Assembly: GCA_002361485.1 (NCBI GenBank)
Contig: DESZ01000009.1
Coordinates: 17,532 to 81,531 of the forward strand
Source: Cyanobacteria bacterium UBA3301
Lineage (GTDB): Bacteria > Cyanobacteriota > Vampirovibrionia > Gastranaerophilales > Gastranaerophilaceae
DNA length: 64,000 bases
Reading direction: 5' to 3'
Below are positions 44,633 through 52,871 of this stretch, piece by piece (the first letter of the stretch is position 1; every line of letters begins with the position of its first letter). The position numbers were made by a program, and so were the translations under genes. A model generated the notes under the pieces. That model did no database searches and was not told where the DNA came from. It was given only the letters and a program-made list of their open reading frames with translations.

Positions 44633-45582
44633 GTTGCAATTTCTATTATGGAAGATTTTTTGTACAATTTGTCTTTAGTTACGTCAAGCGCAGTCTTGTT
44701 TTCGACCACAGCATAAGTTTTAATACCTCGCTTTTCTGCCTCAAAAACAGGAGTTGAGCCCAGAGAATTGTAAGGCATAACCAAATAATCAACATCTGAT
44801 ATATTTATTCCTTTGGTTAAATCGGTTGTAATTTTGGGAGCTTGGGATAACCCCAGCAGAATGCAAGGCAAAAATGTCGGAGTAATATATTCTGATGCGG
44901 ATTTCGGATTAACAAGCGAAGGATATATTGAATAATCTTCAAAAGCAGGTGAATGTGCGCAAGGAACTTTGAATTTCATAGAAATATAATGTGAAATTAT
45001 TGCTTCAACACCGCCAACAGGGTCAACACCGGAGCCTTGTGAGTATTCAAGATTATCTTCTTCCGCATCATCAAACAAACAAACTATCGCGATGGCATCA
45101 CATCCTTCGGATAATAATTTTTGACAGGCCTTTCCCAATGTAGAAATGTTTTTTATGCTGCCTGTTGATATTCCTTCCTCTGTTATATAAAACTCAACTC
45201 CGACTTCTTCTTCTGTTGTAGTGTATGATTTTATATTTGTCCCGTAAACAGTTTTTACGGCGTTTTGGGTATTCAAGTGAATATTTAAAACATCCTGCGG
45301 AATTGCTTTATCATAAATTATTCCGATTTTATTATTATCAGATGGTATTAGGTTTATTTCCCCTTTAAAAAAACTATCCAGAGTATAACCTTCTGTGTAT
45401 AACATATTTTCAGTTATTCCTGAAAATCCTCCTGCATTAACAACGTTCGGATTGACTATCAGATTGCTCTTTTTTGAAAATTTTCTTGCATATACTGACG
45501 CATCACCTGCGTATCCGCCAATTGATGCCCCTACTCCTGTCGGTACAATAAATGCTCCTAGTTTTTCACTGTTATAACTCAT
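44605..45582 (-). CDS. DUF3326 family protein
   Basis: The protein has 325 residues, with the family features VPTGVGASIGGYAGDA near the start, NPNVVNAGGF near 45, GVDPVGGVEAIISH near 190 and the MPYNSLGS strand near 275. DUF3326 proteins are conserved in cyanobacteria and some other phyla and have no established function; the Gly-rich start suggests nucleotide or small-ligand binding. Last gene of the operon that starts at mlaE, overlapping the amidase stop by 11 bp. Its 3' end overlaps the convergent TIGR02757 gene. Confidence 0.85.
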   Translation of the reverse strand: MSYNSEKLGAFIVPTGVGASIGGYAGDASVYARKFSKKSNLIVNPNVVNAGGFSGITENMLYTEGYTLDSFFKGEINLIPSDNNKIGIIYDKAIPQDVLNIHLNTQNAVKTVYGTNIKSYTTTEEEVGVEFYITEEGISTGSIKNISTLGKACQKLLSEGCDAIAIVCLFDDAEEDNLEYSQGSGVDPVGGVEAIISHYISMKFKVPCAHSPAFEDYSIYPSLVNPKSASEYITPTFLPCILLGLSQAPKITTDLTKGINISDVDYLVMPYNSLGSTPVFEAEKRGIKTYAVVENKTALDVTKDKLYKKSSIIEIATYDEILAKL

Positions 45583-46936
45583 TTAAATAGTTCTCCAATC
45601 CTGTTACTATAGCTTTTGCCATATTATCCTGAAATTCATTATTTATCAGTAGTTCATTATCTTCAGGGTCTATAATATATCCTGTTTCAATCAAAACGGA
45701 TACGGCATTTGTGTTTCTTACAACGGCAAAGCTTTCTCCTTTTACTCCGTTATCTTTTGTGCCTGTTTCTTTTACGATTGATTTTAAAATATTTTTAGCA
45801 AGTTTTTTTGCCTGCGGGTAGAAATAATAAACTTCAGTACCTCTTATTTCTTTATCAAGTAATGAATCAGGCAGTGCGTTGGCATGAATACTGATAAATA
45901 TTTCGGAATTATTATCGTTAGCCGTTTTTACTCTGTCATTTAATGAAACATCTTTGTCATCTGTTCTTGTCATTATTACTTGTGCACCGCGGGCTTGTAA
46001 TTTATCTCTCAGTTTTAACGCTATTTTTAAATTAATATCTTTTTCTTTTTCGCCCAGACATCCTATTGCTCCGTATTCTCTTCCTCCGTGTCCTGGGTCA
46101 ACAGTAATTGTCAGGTCTTTTAAGTTTTGGTATGATTTGTTTACCTTTATTACTAATTCATTTTTTTCGTTGTAATCACTTGAATAGCCCGATAATTTCC
46201 CTTTATGCTCTATTGAATATTCATATATCCCGTAAGGGTATTTTTCAGTATTCATATTGTATATGACTAAGTCTAATCCGTTTGTTGTTTCAGTTAATAT
46301 GTACGGAAGTCTAAGTCCTTGTGTGTTAAAAACAAGTTCTTCTCCGTTTTCGTTTCTATTTGTTTTAAGGTTTATAATTTCGCTTTTGGACAAATACTTT
46401 TTATCGGATAATTTTGTTTGGGATTTATCAACCCAAGCGATGTTGTCTCGTCCCAAAATAACTTTATAAAAATTTTTGTATTCGCCGATAGCTTTCAGTT
46501 CTATTCCGCGTTGAAGATGCTGGAGTCTGTTTAACCCTTTATCAACAGGTGTAGAACGCAATACTGTTTTATTATTTTCGGTAATGATAATCTTTGGAAT
46601 ATCATAAAATAGCGGTTTGTCGTTTAGTGAATAATTTGCCTGAAGATACTGATTTCTTGTTATTGTATAAATTTTTTTTTCAATACCGTTATCTATTGTA
46701 AATGTATTTTTCCCGTAACTAAGTTTTACCGGATGTTTGAATGCCCCTGTCGAATGCAATTTTACGTTTTGACCGTTTATTGTTAAATTTTTGGTATTTT
46801 TTTCGTTGCCGATGAATGCAGTTATCGGCGAATCAATAATACAGTTATCGGTCTTGGGGTATACTATTTCCGCTGCATTTGCTTGGTTTGAGCAGAACAA
46901 TAGCATCCCGGATAAGTATAAAGCAAATTTCTTCAT
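45572..46936 (-). CDS. N-acetylmuramoyl-L-alanine amidase (Amidase_3)
   Basis: This periplasmic zinc amidase cuts peptide stems from peptidoglycan. The protein has 454 residues, with a signal peptide (MKKFALYLSGMLLFCSNQANA) from ATG 46936, and an N-terminal part of about 240 residues with beta strands and an SH3-like segment. The catalytic domain begins at VDPGHGG (about 275) and contains zinc ligands in DPGHGGREYGA, ISIHAN and the glutamate in LIETGYI. The AMIN-type N-terminal region probably targets it to septum or wall. Gene order mlaE-mlaF-aminotransferase-amidase-DUF3326. Confidence 0.92.
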   Translation of the reverse strand: MKKFALYLSGMLLFCSNQANAAEIVYPKTDNCIIDSPITAFIGNEKNTKNLTINGQNVKLHSTGAFKHPVKLSYGKNTFTIDNGIEKKIYTITRNQYLQANYSLNDKPLFYDIPKIIITENNKTVLRSTPVDKGLNRLQHLQRGIELKAIGEYKNFYKVILGRDNIAWVDKSQTKLSDKKYLSKSEIINLKTNRNENGEELVFNTQGLRLPYILTETTNGLDLVIYNMNTEKYPYGIYEYSIEHKGKLSGYSSDYNEKNELVIKVNKSYQNLKDLTITVDPGHGGREYGAIGCLGEKEKDINLKIALKLRDKLQARGAQVIMTRTDDKDVSLNDRVKTANDNNSEIFISIHANALPDSLLDKEIRGTEVYYFYPQAKKLAKNILKSIVKETGTKDNGVKGESFAVVRNTNAVSVLIETGYIIDPEDNELLINNEFQDNMAKAIVTGLENYLNEL

Positions 46937-46967
46937 AGAATTATTATACAATAAAAAGCAGGTTTTA

Positions 46968-48215
46968 TTAGTATCTGAAACCGTCAGCTTTCATTCTGTC
47001 AATAACTTCTTGCAATTTTTCATCAGAGCATACATAAGAAATTCTGAAATATCCTTCTCCGTTATCTCCGAAGGCATTTCCGGGAACTACTACAATACCT
47101 GATTTTTCAAGCATATCTTCGCAGAATTTTACACAAGAATCATACTTTCTCGGAATAGGAAGCCATAAATAGAATGTTGTTGTAGGAACATTTGATTCGT
47201 TAAGTTCCCATCCCAGTTCTTTTAACCCTTTTACTAAAATTGACTGTTTGCGTTTGTATGAAGCATTAGCCTGTTTAATATAATCATCCCCTTCGGAGCT
47301 TGTCATAATATATGCGCAAGCTTTTTGTAATGCCTTAAATATTCCGTTATCAATTGTAGATTTGCCTTTTGCAAAACGTCCTACGACTTCTTTATTCCCG
47401 CAAACCCAGCCTAAACGCCAGCCTGTAACAGCATAAGGTTTTGATAGCGTAAACATTTCGACGGCATGGTCTTTTGCTCCTTTAAATTCAAATATACTGA
47501 AAGGCTTTTCGCTTTCATCATAATACATATCACAATATGCAGCATCAGAAACCAATAATAAATCATGTTTTTTGCAAAAATCCAAAACACTTTGGACGTA
47601 TTCTCTTGTTGCGCCGACACCCAAAGGATTGTTAGGATAATTTATAATAACTGCTTTTATTTTATTCTCATCATATCCTTCGTTTTTAAGATTTTCTAAA
47701 ACTTTATCTAAATCAGGCTGATAATTATTTTCAGGTAACAAAGGCATAGGATAAGCTTTTCCGCCTGAGCATTTTATCATTTGAGTATAAGATGCATATC
47801 CCGGATCCGGAATTAAAATAATATCTTTTTCTTTATCGTCAGATTTCGGATTAATAATAAATCTTATTAAATTTGCAAGTCCGTCTTTTGAACCTAATAT
47901 AGAACAAACTTCTGTATTTGGGTCAATATCAACACCAAATCTGTCTTTCATCCTTTGAGAACATGCTTCACGGAAATAACTTTCTCCTCTTGTAACAGAA
48001 TATGTGTGAATATTGTCCTCTGTTAAAAATTCTTTTAATTTTTCGATTAAAATTTCCGGAGGATTTGATGTGGGTGCGCCCATAGATAACATTATCGGTG
48101 CTCTGTTTTTTTGAACCAATTTATCTCTTAATTGAGCGGTTTTTTCCTTTAATTTCACCATAATATAAGTATCAATAGACATTACATCGTCATTAAATAA
48201 ATTTTCCATTTTCAT
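46968..48215 (-). CDS. Class I/II aminotransferase, LL-diaminopimelate aminotransferase-like
   Basis: This PLP enzyme has 415 residues, with the Schiff-base lysine in TLSKPYAVTGWRLGW (Lys259), PNNPLG near 195, SDAAYCDMYY near 223 and the substrate-carboxylate arginine in FRISYV. The profile is close to DapL and related alanine or aspartate aminotransferases (AlaC type). With MurE of meso-DAP type and LysA in the same window, a role in DAP synthesis by the DapL route is plausible but unproven. GAGGAAGA is 3-8 bases before the ATG. Confidence 0.85.
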   Translation of the reverse strand: MKMENLFNDDVMSIDTYIMVKLKEKTAQLRDKLVQKNRAPIMLSMGAPTSNPPEILIEKLKEFLTEDNIHTYSVTRGESYFREACSQRMKDRFGVDIDPNTEVCSILGSKDGLANLIRFIINPKSDDKEKDIILIPDPGYASYTQMIKCSGGKAYPMPLLPENNYQPDLDKVLENLKNEGYDENKIKAVIINYPNNPLGVGATREYVQSVLDFCKKHDLLLVSDAAYCDMYYDESEKPFSIFEFKGAKDHAVEMFTLSKPYAVTGWRLGWVCGNKEVVGRFAKGKSTIDNGIFKALQKACAYIMTSSEGDDYIKQANASYKRKQSILVKGLKELGWELNESNVPTTTFYLWLPIPRKYDSCVKFCEDMLEKSGIVVVPGNAFGDNGEGYFRISYVCSDEKLQEVIDRMKADGFRY

Positions 48216-48238
48216 ATATTCTTCCTCGTTTTATTCTG

Positions 48239-48958
48239 TTAAGCTTTCATCTTCATCGGACCTTCCAATGAAGCGGTTACGAATTGTTTAGTGTAAGGGG
48301 TATCCTGTTTTAGTAAATCAGTCGGGGTTCCTTCAAAAACAATTTTACCGTCATATAGCATAATTACTCTGTCTGCTGTTCTTAATATTGTAGACATTTG
48401 GTGAGTAACTACAATGGATGCGGCATTTATTTCATGTTTTAAACTTACAATATAATCTTCAATCAATGTTGATGACATCGGATCTAATCCTGCTGTCGGT
48501 TCATCATAGAGAATAGTGTTCGGATTTGTTACAATAGCGCGTGCAAAACTTACACGTTTTTGCATCCCGCCTGACAATTCCGACGGAAATTTGTTTTCAA
48601 TTCCCTTTAGCCCAACAAGTTCAAGCTTTTGAGCCACAATTTTTTGTAAATCGTTTTTTGAATATTTTTTTCTTAAATCTTTTCTTTCTCTTAAAGCAAA
48701 TGAGATGTTATCAAATACGTTTAAAGAATCAAATAAAGCAGAGTATTGAAAAACCATTGCAATATCACCTGAAGATGTGAGTATTTCTCCGCTGTCATAA
48801 GGTATGAGCCCTGAGATAAGTTTTAGTACCGTACTTTTACCCGAACCTGAGAACCCGACAATTGCTAGGACTTCGCCGTCTGATACCTTAAATGAAATAT
48901 CATTGATTACAACTTTATCATCAAATTTTTTTACTAAATTTCTGACTTCTATACTCAT
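48239..48958 (-). CDS. mlaF: MlaF-type ABC transporter ATPase
   Basis: This ATPase drives lipid transport with the MlaE permease. The 239 residues show Walker A GFSGSGKST (about 35-43), Q-loop FQYSALFDSLNV (about 71), signature LSGGMQKR (about 126), Walker B TILYDEPTAGLDP (about 148) and the H-loop VVTHQM (about 188). FDSLNV after the Q-loop is the mark of the Mla/TGD3 subfamily. The permease lies 25 bp upstream. No MCE-domain (MlaD) gene adjoins. Confidence 0.93.
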   Translation of the reverse strand: MSIEVRNLVKKFDDKVVINDISFKVSDGEVLAIVGFSGSGKSTVLKLISGLIPYDSGEILTSSGDIAMVFQYSALFDSLNVFDNISFALRERKDLRKKYSKNDLQKIVAQKLELVGLKGIENKFPSELSGGMQKRVSFARAIVTNPNTILYDEPTAGLDPMSSTLIEDYIVSLKHEINAASIVVTHQMSTILRTADRVIMLYDGKIVFEGTPTDLLKQDTPYTKQFVTASLEGPMKMKA

Positions 48959-48983
48959 ACGCTATAACCTACCATAAACAAAA

Positions 48984-49793
48984 CTAAAAGAAAAATAACA
49001 TTGCAAATACCATGTCCCAAACTACAATTGCGATAAATGACCAAACTACGGCTTTTGTTGTCGCTATACCAACACCTTTAGCTCCGCCTGAAGCGTAGTA
49101 CCCGCAAGTACAGCTTATTAAAGCAATTGCGCCTCCAAATACGGCGGATTTTATTATGCTGACAAATAAATCTTTCATATATAATCCCAGCCAAACTGAG
49201 GTAAAATATGCTCTGTAGGTTAATCCTGAGAATAGATTTGAGGTTATTCCGCCCAAAACTATTCCGATTGCGGATGCTACAATAACAATTAATGGCATCA
49301 TTATGATTCCTGATAAAACTCTTGGAATAAATAAATATCCGACAGAATCTACACTTAATACGTCAATAGCATCAACTTGTTCTGTAACACGCATTGTGGC
49401 AAGTTCTGAGGCTAATGATGAGCCAATCATTGATGTGATTGCAAAACCCGACATGACCGCTCCGACTTCTCTGACAATCAATATTGTCATCAATAAACCG
49501 ATAAAATCTGCTCCGCCTTGCTTTACCATTTCATTTGCAACCTGTGAAGATACAATAATAGATGTCATTCCGACAATAGACAAGGTAATAGGTAACGAAC
49601 TTATACCAAATCTTTCACATTGGTAAGCTAATTCTTTAAATGATATCCCGTCCCGAAGTATGCATTTAATCAAATGAAAACCGATTTGCGCAATCTGTCC
49701 TATTGTGTTCAAAAATTTTATGCATTCTTCAAAAATGTTTGAAAATATTTTATATGTAGCAGATTTTTTTATATATTGTGCTAAGCTTATCAT
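48984..49793 (-). CDS. mlaE: MlaE family lipid ABC permease
   Basis: The protein has about 269 residues, an inner-membrane permease with five helices and the MlaE signature ASELATMRVTEQVDAIDVL (about 125-143). The start is taken at 49793: a frame open to 49862 would run across the divergent rbfA start. TATAAT on the minus strand is only a few bases before this ATG with no ribosome site, so the message may be leaderless or have a very short leader. First gene of the five-gene operon mlaE-mlaF-aminotransferase-amidase-DUF3326. Confidence 0.9.
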   Translation of the reverse strand: MISLAQYIKKSATYKIFSNIFEECIKFLNTIGQIAQIGFHLIKCILRDGISFKELAYQCERFGISSLPITLSIVGMTSIIVSSQVANEMVKQGGADFIGLLMTILIVREVGAVMSGFAITSMIGSSLASELATMRVTEQVDAIDVLSVDSVGYLFIPRVLSGIIMMPLIVIVASAIGIVLGGITSNLFSGLTYRAYFTSVWLGLYMKDLFVSIIKSAVFGGAIALISCTCGYYASGGAKGVGIATTKAVVWSFIAIVVWDMVFAMLFFF

Positions 49794-49874
49794 ATAAAAA
49801 TTATACCAAAAAATATGCACTTTGGTAAATATATTATTTGTGATATAATATTTATGAACCAAGGAGTAAATGCT
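49794..49874. promoter_or_regulatory. Divergent promoters of mlaE and rbfA
   Basis: Plus strand: TTGGTA (49822-49827), 16-bp spacer, TATAAT (49844-49849), then AAGGAG at 49861 before the rbfA ATG. Minus strand: TATAAT read from 49805-49800, about seven bases before the mlaE ATG. The -35 region of the minus promoter would lie inside the rbfA promoter, so the two may compete. Confidence 0.6.
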
Positions 49875-50222
49875 ATGACATTAAGAAACGAACGTGTAAG
49901 AAAAGAATTGATGCGTGACATATCAGAAATTTTGAGAAAAGAAATCCGAGGTTTGAAAGGTGTTGTATCAATAGTTGATGTCGAAGTTTCTCATGATAAT
50001 TCTTTTGCAAAAGTTGTTTATAGTGTTCTGGGTTCGCCTGAGGATATAGAAACAACAAAAGAGGTTATAGAAAAATCTACTCCGAAAATAAGATATAATG
50101 TAGGCAAACAATTGAGATTAAGATTAACGCCTGAGCTGCGTTTTGTTTATACAAACGGTCTTGAAGAATCTTCTAAGGTCATGGAAATTATAAATAAACT
50201 TTCAAAAGGGGAAATTAAGTAA
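49875..50222 (+). CDS. rbfA: Ribosome-binding factor A
   Basis: This 30S subunit maturation factor has 115 residues from ATG 49875, which has AAGGAG seven bases upstream; frames from 49815 have none. Family features: RNERVRKELMRDISEILRKE at the start, VEVSHDNSFAKVVYSVLG in the middle KH-type fold, and RLRLTPELRFVYTNGLEES near the end. It is followed at once by truB, the classic order in translation-related operons. Confidence 0.95.
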   Translation: MTLRNERVRKELMRDISEILRKEIRGLKGVVSIVDVEVSHDNSFAKVVYSVLGSPEDIETTKEVIEKSTPKIRYNVGKQLRLRLTPELRFVYTNGLEESSKVMEIINKLSKGEIK

Positions 50223-51125
50223 TTGTTCGGCTTTTTGAACATATACAAACCCGAAGGAATAACTTCGTTTGATGTTATTGCAAAGCTGCGAAAAGTCTTG
50301 CACATAAAACAAATTGGGCATACAGGAACGTTAGATCCTTTTGCTGTTGGTGTGTTGCCGGTGTGTATAGGCAAATCCACAAGATTAATTGAGTATTTGG
50401 ATGACGATAAAGAATATTTGGCAACGGTTCAATTTGGTGCACAAACTGATACTTGCGATAAAGACGGTCAGGTTATAAAAACTTATGAAAAAAAGATTAC
50501 AAAGGAAGAATTGTCCTCCGTTTTAAAAGATTTTTCAGGAGAAATAGAACAGGTTCCGCCGAAATATTCCGCGATAAAAGTTAACGGGAAAAAATTATAT
50601 GAATATGCGCGCAACGGGGAAAATGTAGATATAAAGCCCCGAAAAGTTATTATTTATAACTCGGATTTAATTTCTTTTGATGAACATTCCCAAAGTGCAA
50701 AAATTGTAATAGGATGTTCTAAAGGCACATATATACGTTCAATAGCTCGTGATATAGGTCAAAAATTAAATTGCGGCGGTTATTTAACCGCGCTTGAACG
50801 AACTAAAGCAGGAATGTTTCGTATTGAAAATTCCGTAAAATTAGAAGATATAAAATCAGTTGAAGATGCGTCAAAGATTCTTATAGAGCCTGTAGAAGTT
50901 ATCTCAGGTAATTTTTATTATATGAATGAATTAGAAAAAAAATCAGTTTCTTGCGGCATGCAAATAAACATAAGACATGATGCATTAAAATCGAAATTTG
51001 CAAAATCTTTATCACAAGAGGATTACAGCCCTGTTGTGTTTTTTATTTATGGTGATAAAATGTATGGAGTAGGAATTATACAGAATGATATTATAAAAGT
51101 AAAGAAAGTGTTTGAGGTATTATGA
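50223..51125 (+). CDS. truB: tRNA pseudouridine-55 synthase
   Basis: TruB makes pseudouridine 55 in the T loop of tRNA. The protein has 300 residues. Start codon TTG directly follows the rbfA stop; the sequence from there (FGFLNIYKPEGITSFD) is the normal family start. The catalytic Asp lies in GHTGTLDPFAVGVLP (about 38-52), and the RYFSAIK-like PPKYSAIKVNGKKLYEYAR and GTYIRSIARDIG segments are typical. The PUA end is short. Overlaps the next gene by 4 bp (ATGA). Confidence 0.96.
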   Translation: MFGFLNIYKPEGITSFDVIAKLRKVLHIKQIGHTGTLDPFAVGVLPVCIGKSTRLIEYLDDDKEYLATVQFGAQTDTCDKDGQVIKTYEKKITKEELSSVLKDFSGEIEQVPPKYSAIKVNGKKLYEYARNGENVDIKPRKVIIYNSDLISFDEHSQSAKIVIGCSKGTYIRSIARDIGQKLNCGGYLTALERTKAGMFRIENSVKLEDIKSVEDASKILIEPVEVISGNFYYMNELEKKSVSCGMQINIRHDALKSKFAKSLSQEDYSPVVFFIYGDKMYGVGIIQNDIIKVKKVFEVL

Positions 51126-51970
51126 AAAAGATTATTATATTATTGGGATTATGTTTATTAACATCAACGTCTGTAATGGCATCGAATTGCGAATATTCTT
51201 GTGTCGAGCCTTATGATACAAACGGTAAGTTTACAACATTTATAAGTAATATTACAGGTTTAAATTTTGCGCAAACTAAAATTTCCGAAGCAGTATTGAA
51301 AAAATCAATACTCAAAACGGTTAAAGGGGACAAAAATTTAAAAGTTGATATAGAATCATATAGCGCGAAAGATTTGAAAAACGGCATTTTTAAATCATTG
51401 TCCGTAAGCGGTGAGAATGTCGTTATTGAAGATATTTATTTATCATCTTTAGAATTAAAATCTATTTGTGATTTTAACTATGTTCAATATGATAAAAAAG
51501 GAAATTTAAAATTTAAAGAAGATTTCCCAATGACTTTTAATATAAAAATGAATTCTGATGATATAAATAACACAATGAAATCAGAAAAGTATAAGAAGGT
51601 TGTCAATGATGTAAATAAACTGGGTTTGGGCGGAATAAAAGTTGCGTCAACGACCGCTTCCATCAGGGGGAACAAGTTTTATTATGCATTAAATATAGAA
51701 ATTCCTTTCATAAAAAGAGAACAAAAAGTTGAAATATCGGCAGATATCAACGTAAAGAACGGAAAAATTGACTTTGATAATACGAGATTAGCTTCAAATT
51801 CATTTAATTTGGATTTAAAACGTTTTGATTTTTTGATGGATTATCTGAATCCGCTTGATTTCTCTGTTAATATTTTCAATGATAAGGATGCCAAAATTTA
51901 CATAAAAAATATTGCAATAAAAAATAATATTATCGTAACAGACGGAACTGTGGTTGTTCCAAAAGATTAG
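51122..51970 (+). CDS. Secreted LmeA-like (DUF2993) phospholipid-binding protein
   Basis: The protein has 282 residues. It has a signal peptide (MKKIIILLGLCLLTSTSVMA) and two cysteines just after it. The mature part shows the DUF2993 pattern: amphipathic strands, SYSAKDLKNGIFKSLSVSG and NVVIEDIYLSSLELKS. LmeA in mycobacteria binds phospholipid in the periplasm and affects mannan length; here a lipid-carrier role in the periplasm would fit the Mla and AsmA-like genes of the window (inference). Co-transcribed between truB and the GerMN gene. Confidence 0.75.
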   Translation: MKKIIILLGLCLLTSTSVMASNCEYSCVEPYDTNGKFTTFISNITGLNFAQTKISEAVLKKSILKTVKGDKNLKVDIESYSAKDLKNGIFKSLSVSGENVVIEDIYLSSLELKSICDFNYVQYDKKGNLKFKEDFPMTFNIKMNSDDINNTMKSEKYKKVVNDVNKLGLGGIKVASTTASIRGNKFYYALNIEIPFIKREQKVEISADINVKNGKIDFDNTRLASNSFNLDLKRFDFLMDYLNPLDFSVNIFNDKDAKIYIKNIAIKNNIIVTDGTVVVPKD

Positions 51971-51983
51971 AAGGTATTATATA

Positions 51984-52586
51984 ATGAACAGAAATCAAAA
52001 ATTACTTTTAGTTTTTATCGGCTTTTGTATGTTGGCAGTAATTGCGCTTGTAGCATTTAATATTTTTATGCCAAAACCTGAAGTAAAACCAAATGATATT
52101 GAAATATCTCAGCGCACTCAAGAAGAAGAGCAGGCGGATACAAAACCTGAAGAAACTTCAAAAGAGTATATAAATGTATTTTTTATCGGCAGAAATGAAC
52201 ATGATGAAGAAGTCTATAAAGCCGTAAAACGTGTTTATAACAAAGATGTTGACGGTTCAAAAATAAAATTTGCAATATATTCTCTTATAAACGGACCTAA
52301 ACCAAACGAAAGACAAAAAGGAGTTTATACGGAAATACCCGCCTCTTCACAGGTTATAAATATTCAAGAATCATCTGAAAAAATTATTGTTAATTTGAAT
52401 TCTTCATTTGTGAATGAAGGTGGAGCAGACAGTTTGTATAAGAGATTATATCAATTGATAAAAACGGCAAAATTAAATTCTTCTGTTCCTGTATATTTGT
52501 ATATAAACGGACAAAGAGCGGATGTTATCGGTGGTGAAGGAATTATGTTGTCTCAACCGTTGAGTAATTCCTCGCTTGAAAATTAG
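51984..52586 (+). CDS. GerMN domain envelope protein
   Basis: The protein has 200 residues with one membrane helix near 10-30, a Glu/Lys-rich linker, and a GerMN domain from about 65 (INVFFIGRNEHDE, KIKFAIYSLINGPKPNERQKG, IIVNLNSSFVNEGG, PVYLYINGQRADV). GerMN is found in Bacillus GerM and in other surface lipoproteins and anchors; its role outside spores is not clear. The start at 51984 has AGAAGG upstream. No lipobox, so it is anchored by the helix. Confidence 0.85.
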   Translation: MNRNQKLLLVFIGFCMLAVIALVAFNIFMPKPEVKPNDIEISQRTQEEEQADTKPEETSKEYINVFFIGRNEHDEEVYKAVKRVYNKDVDGSKIKFAIYSLINGPKPNERQKGVYTEIPASSQVINIQESSEKIIVNLNSSFVNEGGADSLYKRLYQLIKTAKLNSSVPVYLYINGQRADVIGGEGIMLSQPLSNSSLEN

Positions 52587-52593
52587 GTAGAAA

Positions 52594-52860
52594 ATGGAAA
52601 AAGATTTAGAATATTATATGAATCTTAATTGGACGCTTATAGAAGGTCAAGATTTGGATTTTGAAGGTAACCCGTATTATTATATAGAAATTAAAGAAAT
52701 TCCGAGCTTTACGTTTTGTGCAAAAACTTTAGCAAGGGCAAAAGAGAATTATAAAAAACAGCTAAAATTATCGTTAATGGTTATGTTAGAAAATAATGAG
52801 CATATAACAGAACCGGGAGAAGAAAATGATGAACCCGATTGGGAAAATATATGCCCGTAA
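52594..52860 (+). CDS. Small HicB-like protein
   Basis: The protein has 88 residues. The pattern (Tyr-rich strand PYYYIEIKEIPSFTFCAKTL, then a helix with KENYKKQLKLSLMVML and acidic end ITEPGEEN) resembles the HicB antitoxin fold, in which the strand is followed by a GDTxEEA-type turn and an iPeP tail. No HicA toxin gene is next to it, and no DNA-binding domain follows. It may be a stand-alone HicB-like regulator. Overlaps the frame of the PgpH gene start region; the true PgpH start lies 11 bp after its stop. Confidence 0.6.
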   Translation: MEKDLEYYMNLNWTLIEGQDLDFEGNPYYYIEIKEIPSFTFCAKTLARAKENYKKQLKLSLMVMLENNEHITEPGEENDEPDWENICP

Positions 52861-52871
52861 AGGAAAATAAT

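Noticed and set aside
49815..49874. Longer N-terminus for RbfA (from 49815) and for MlaE (to 49862)
   Set aside because: The extensions would overlap each other on opposite strands, run through promoter boxes and lack ribosome sites.
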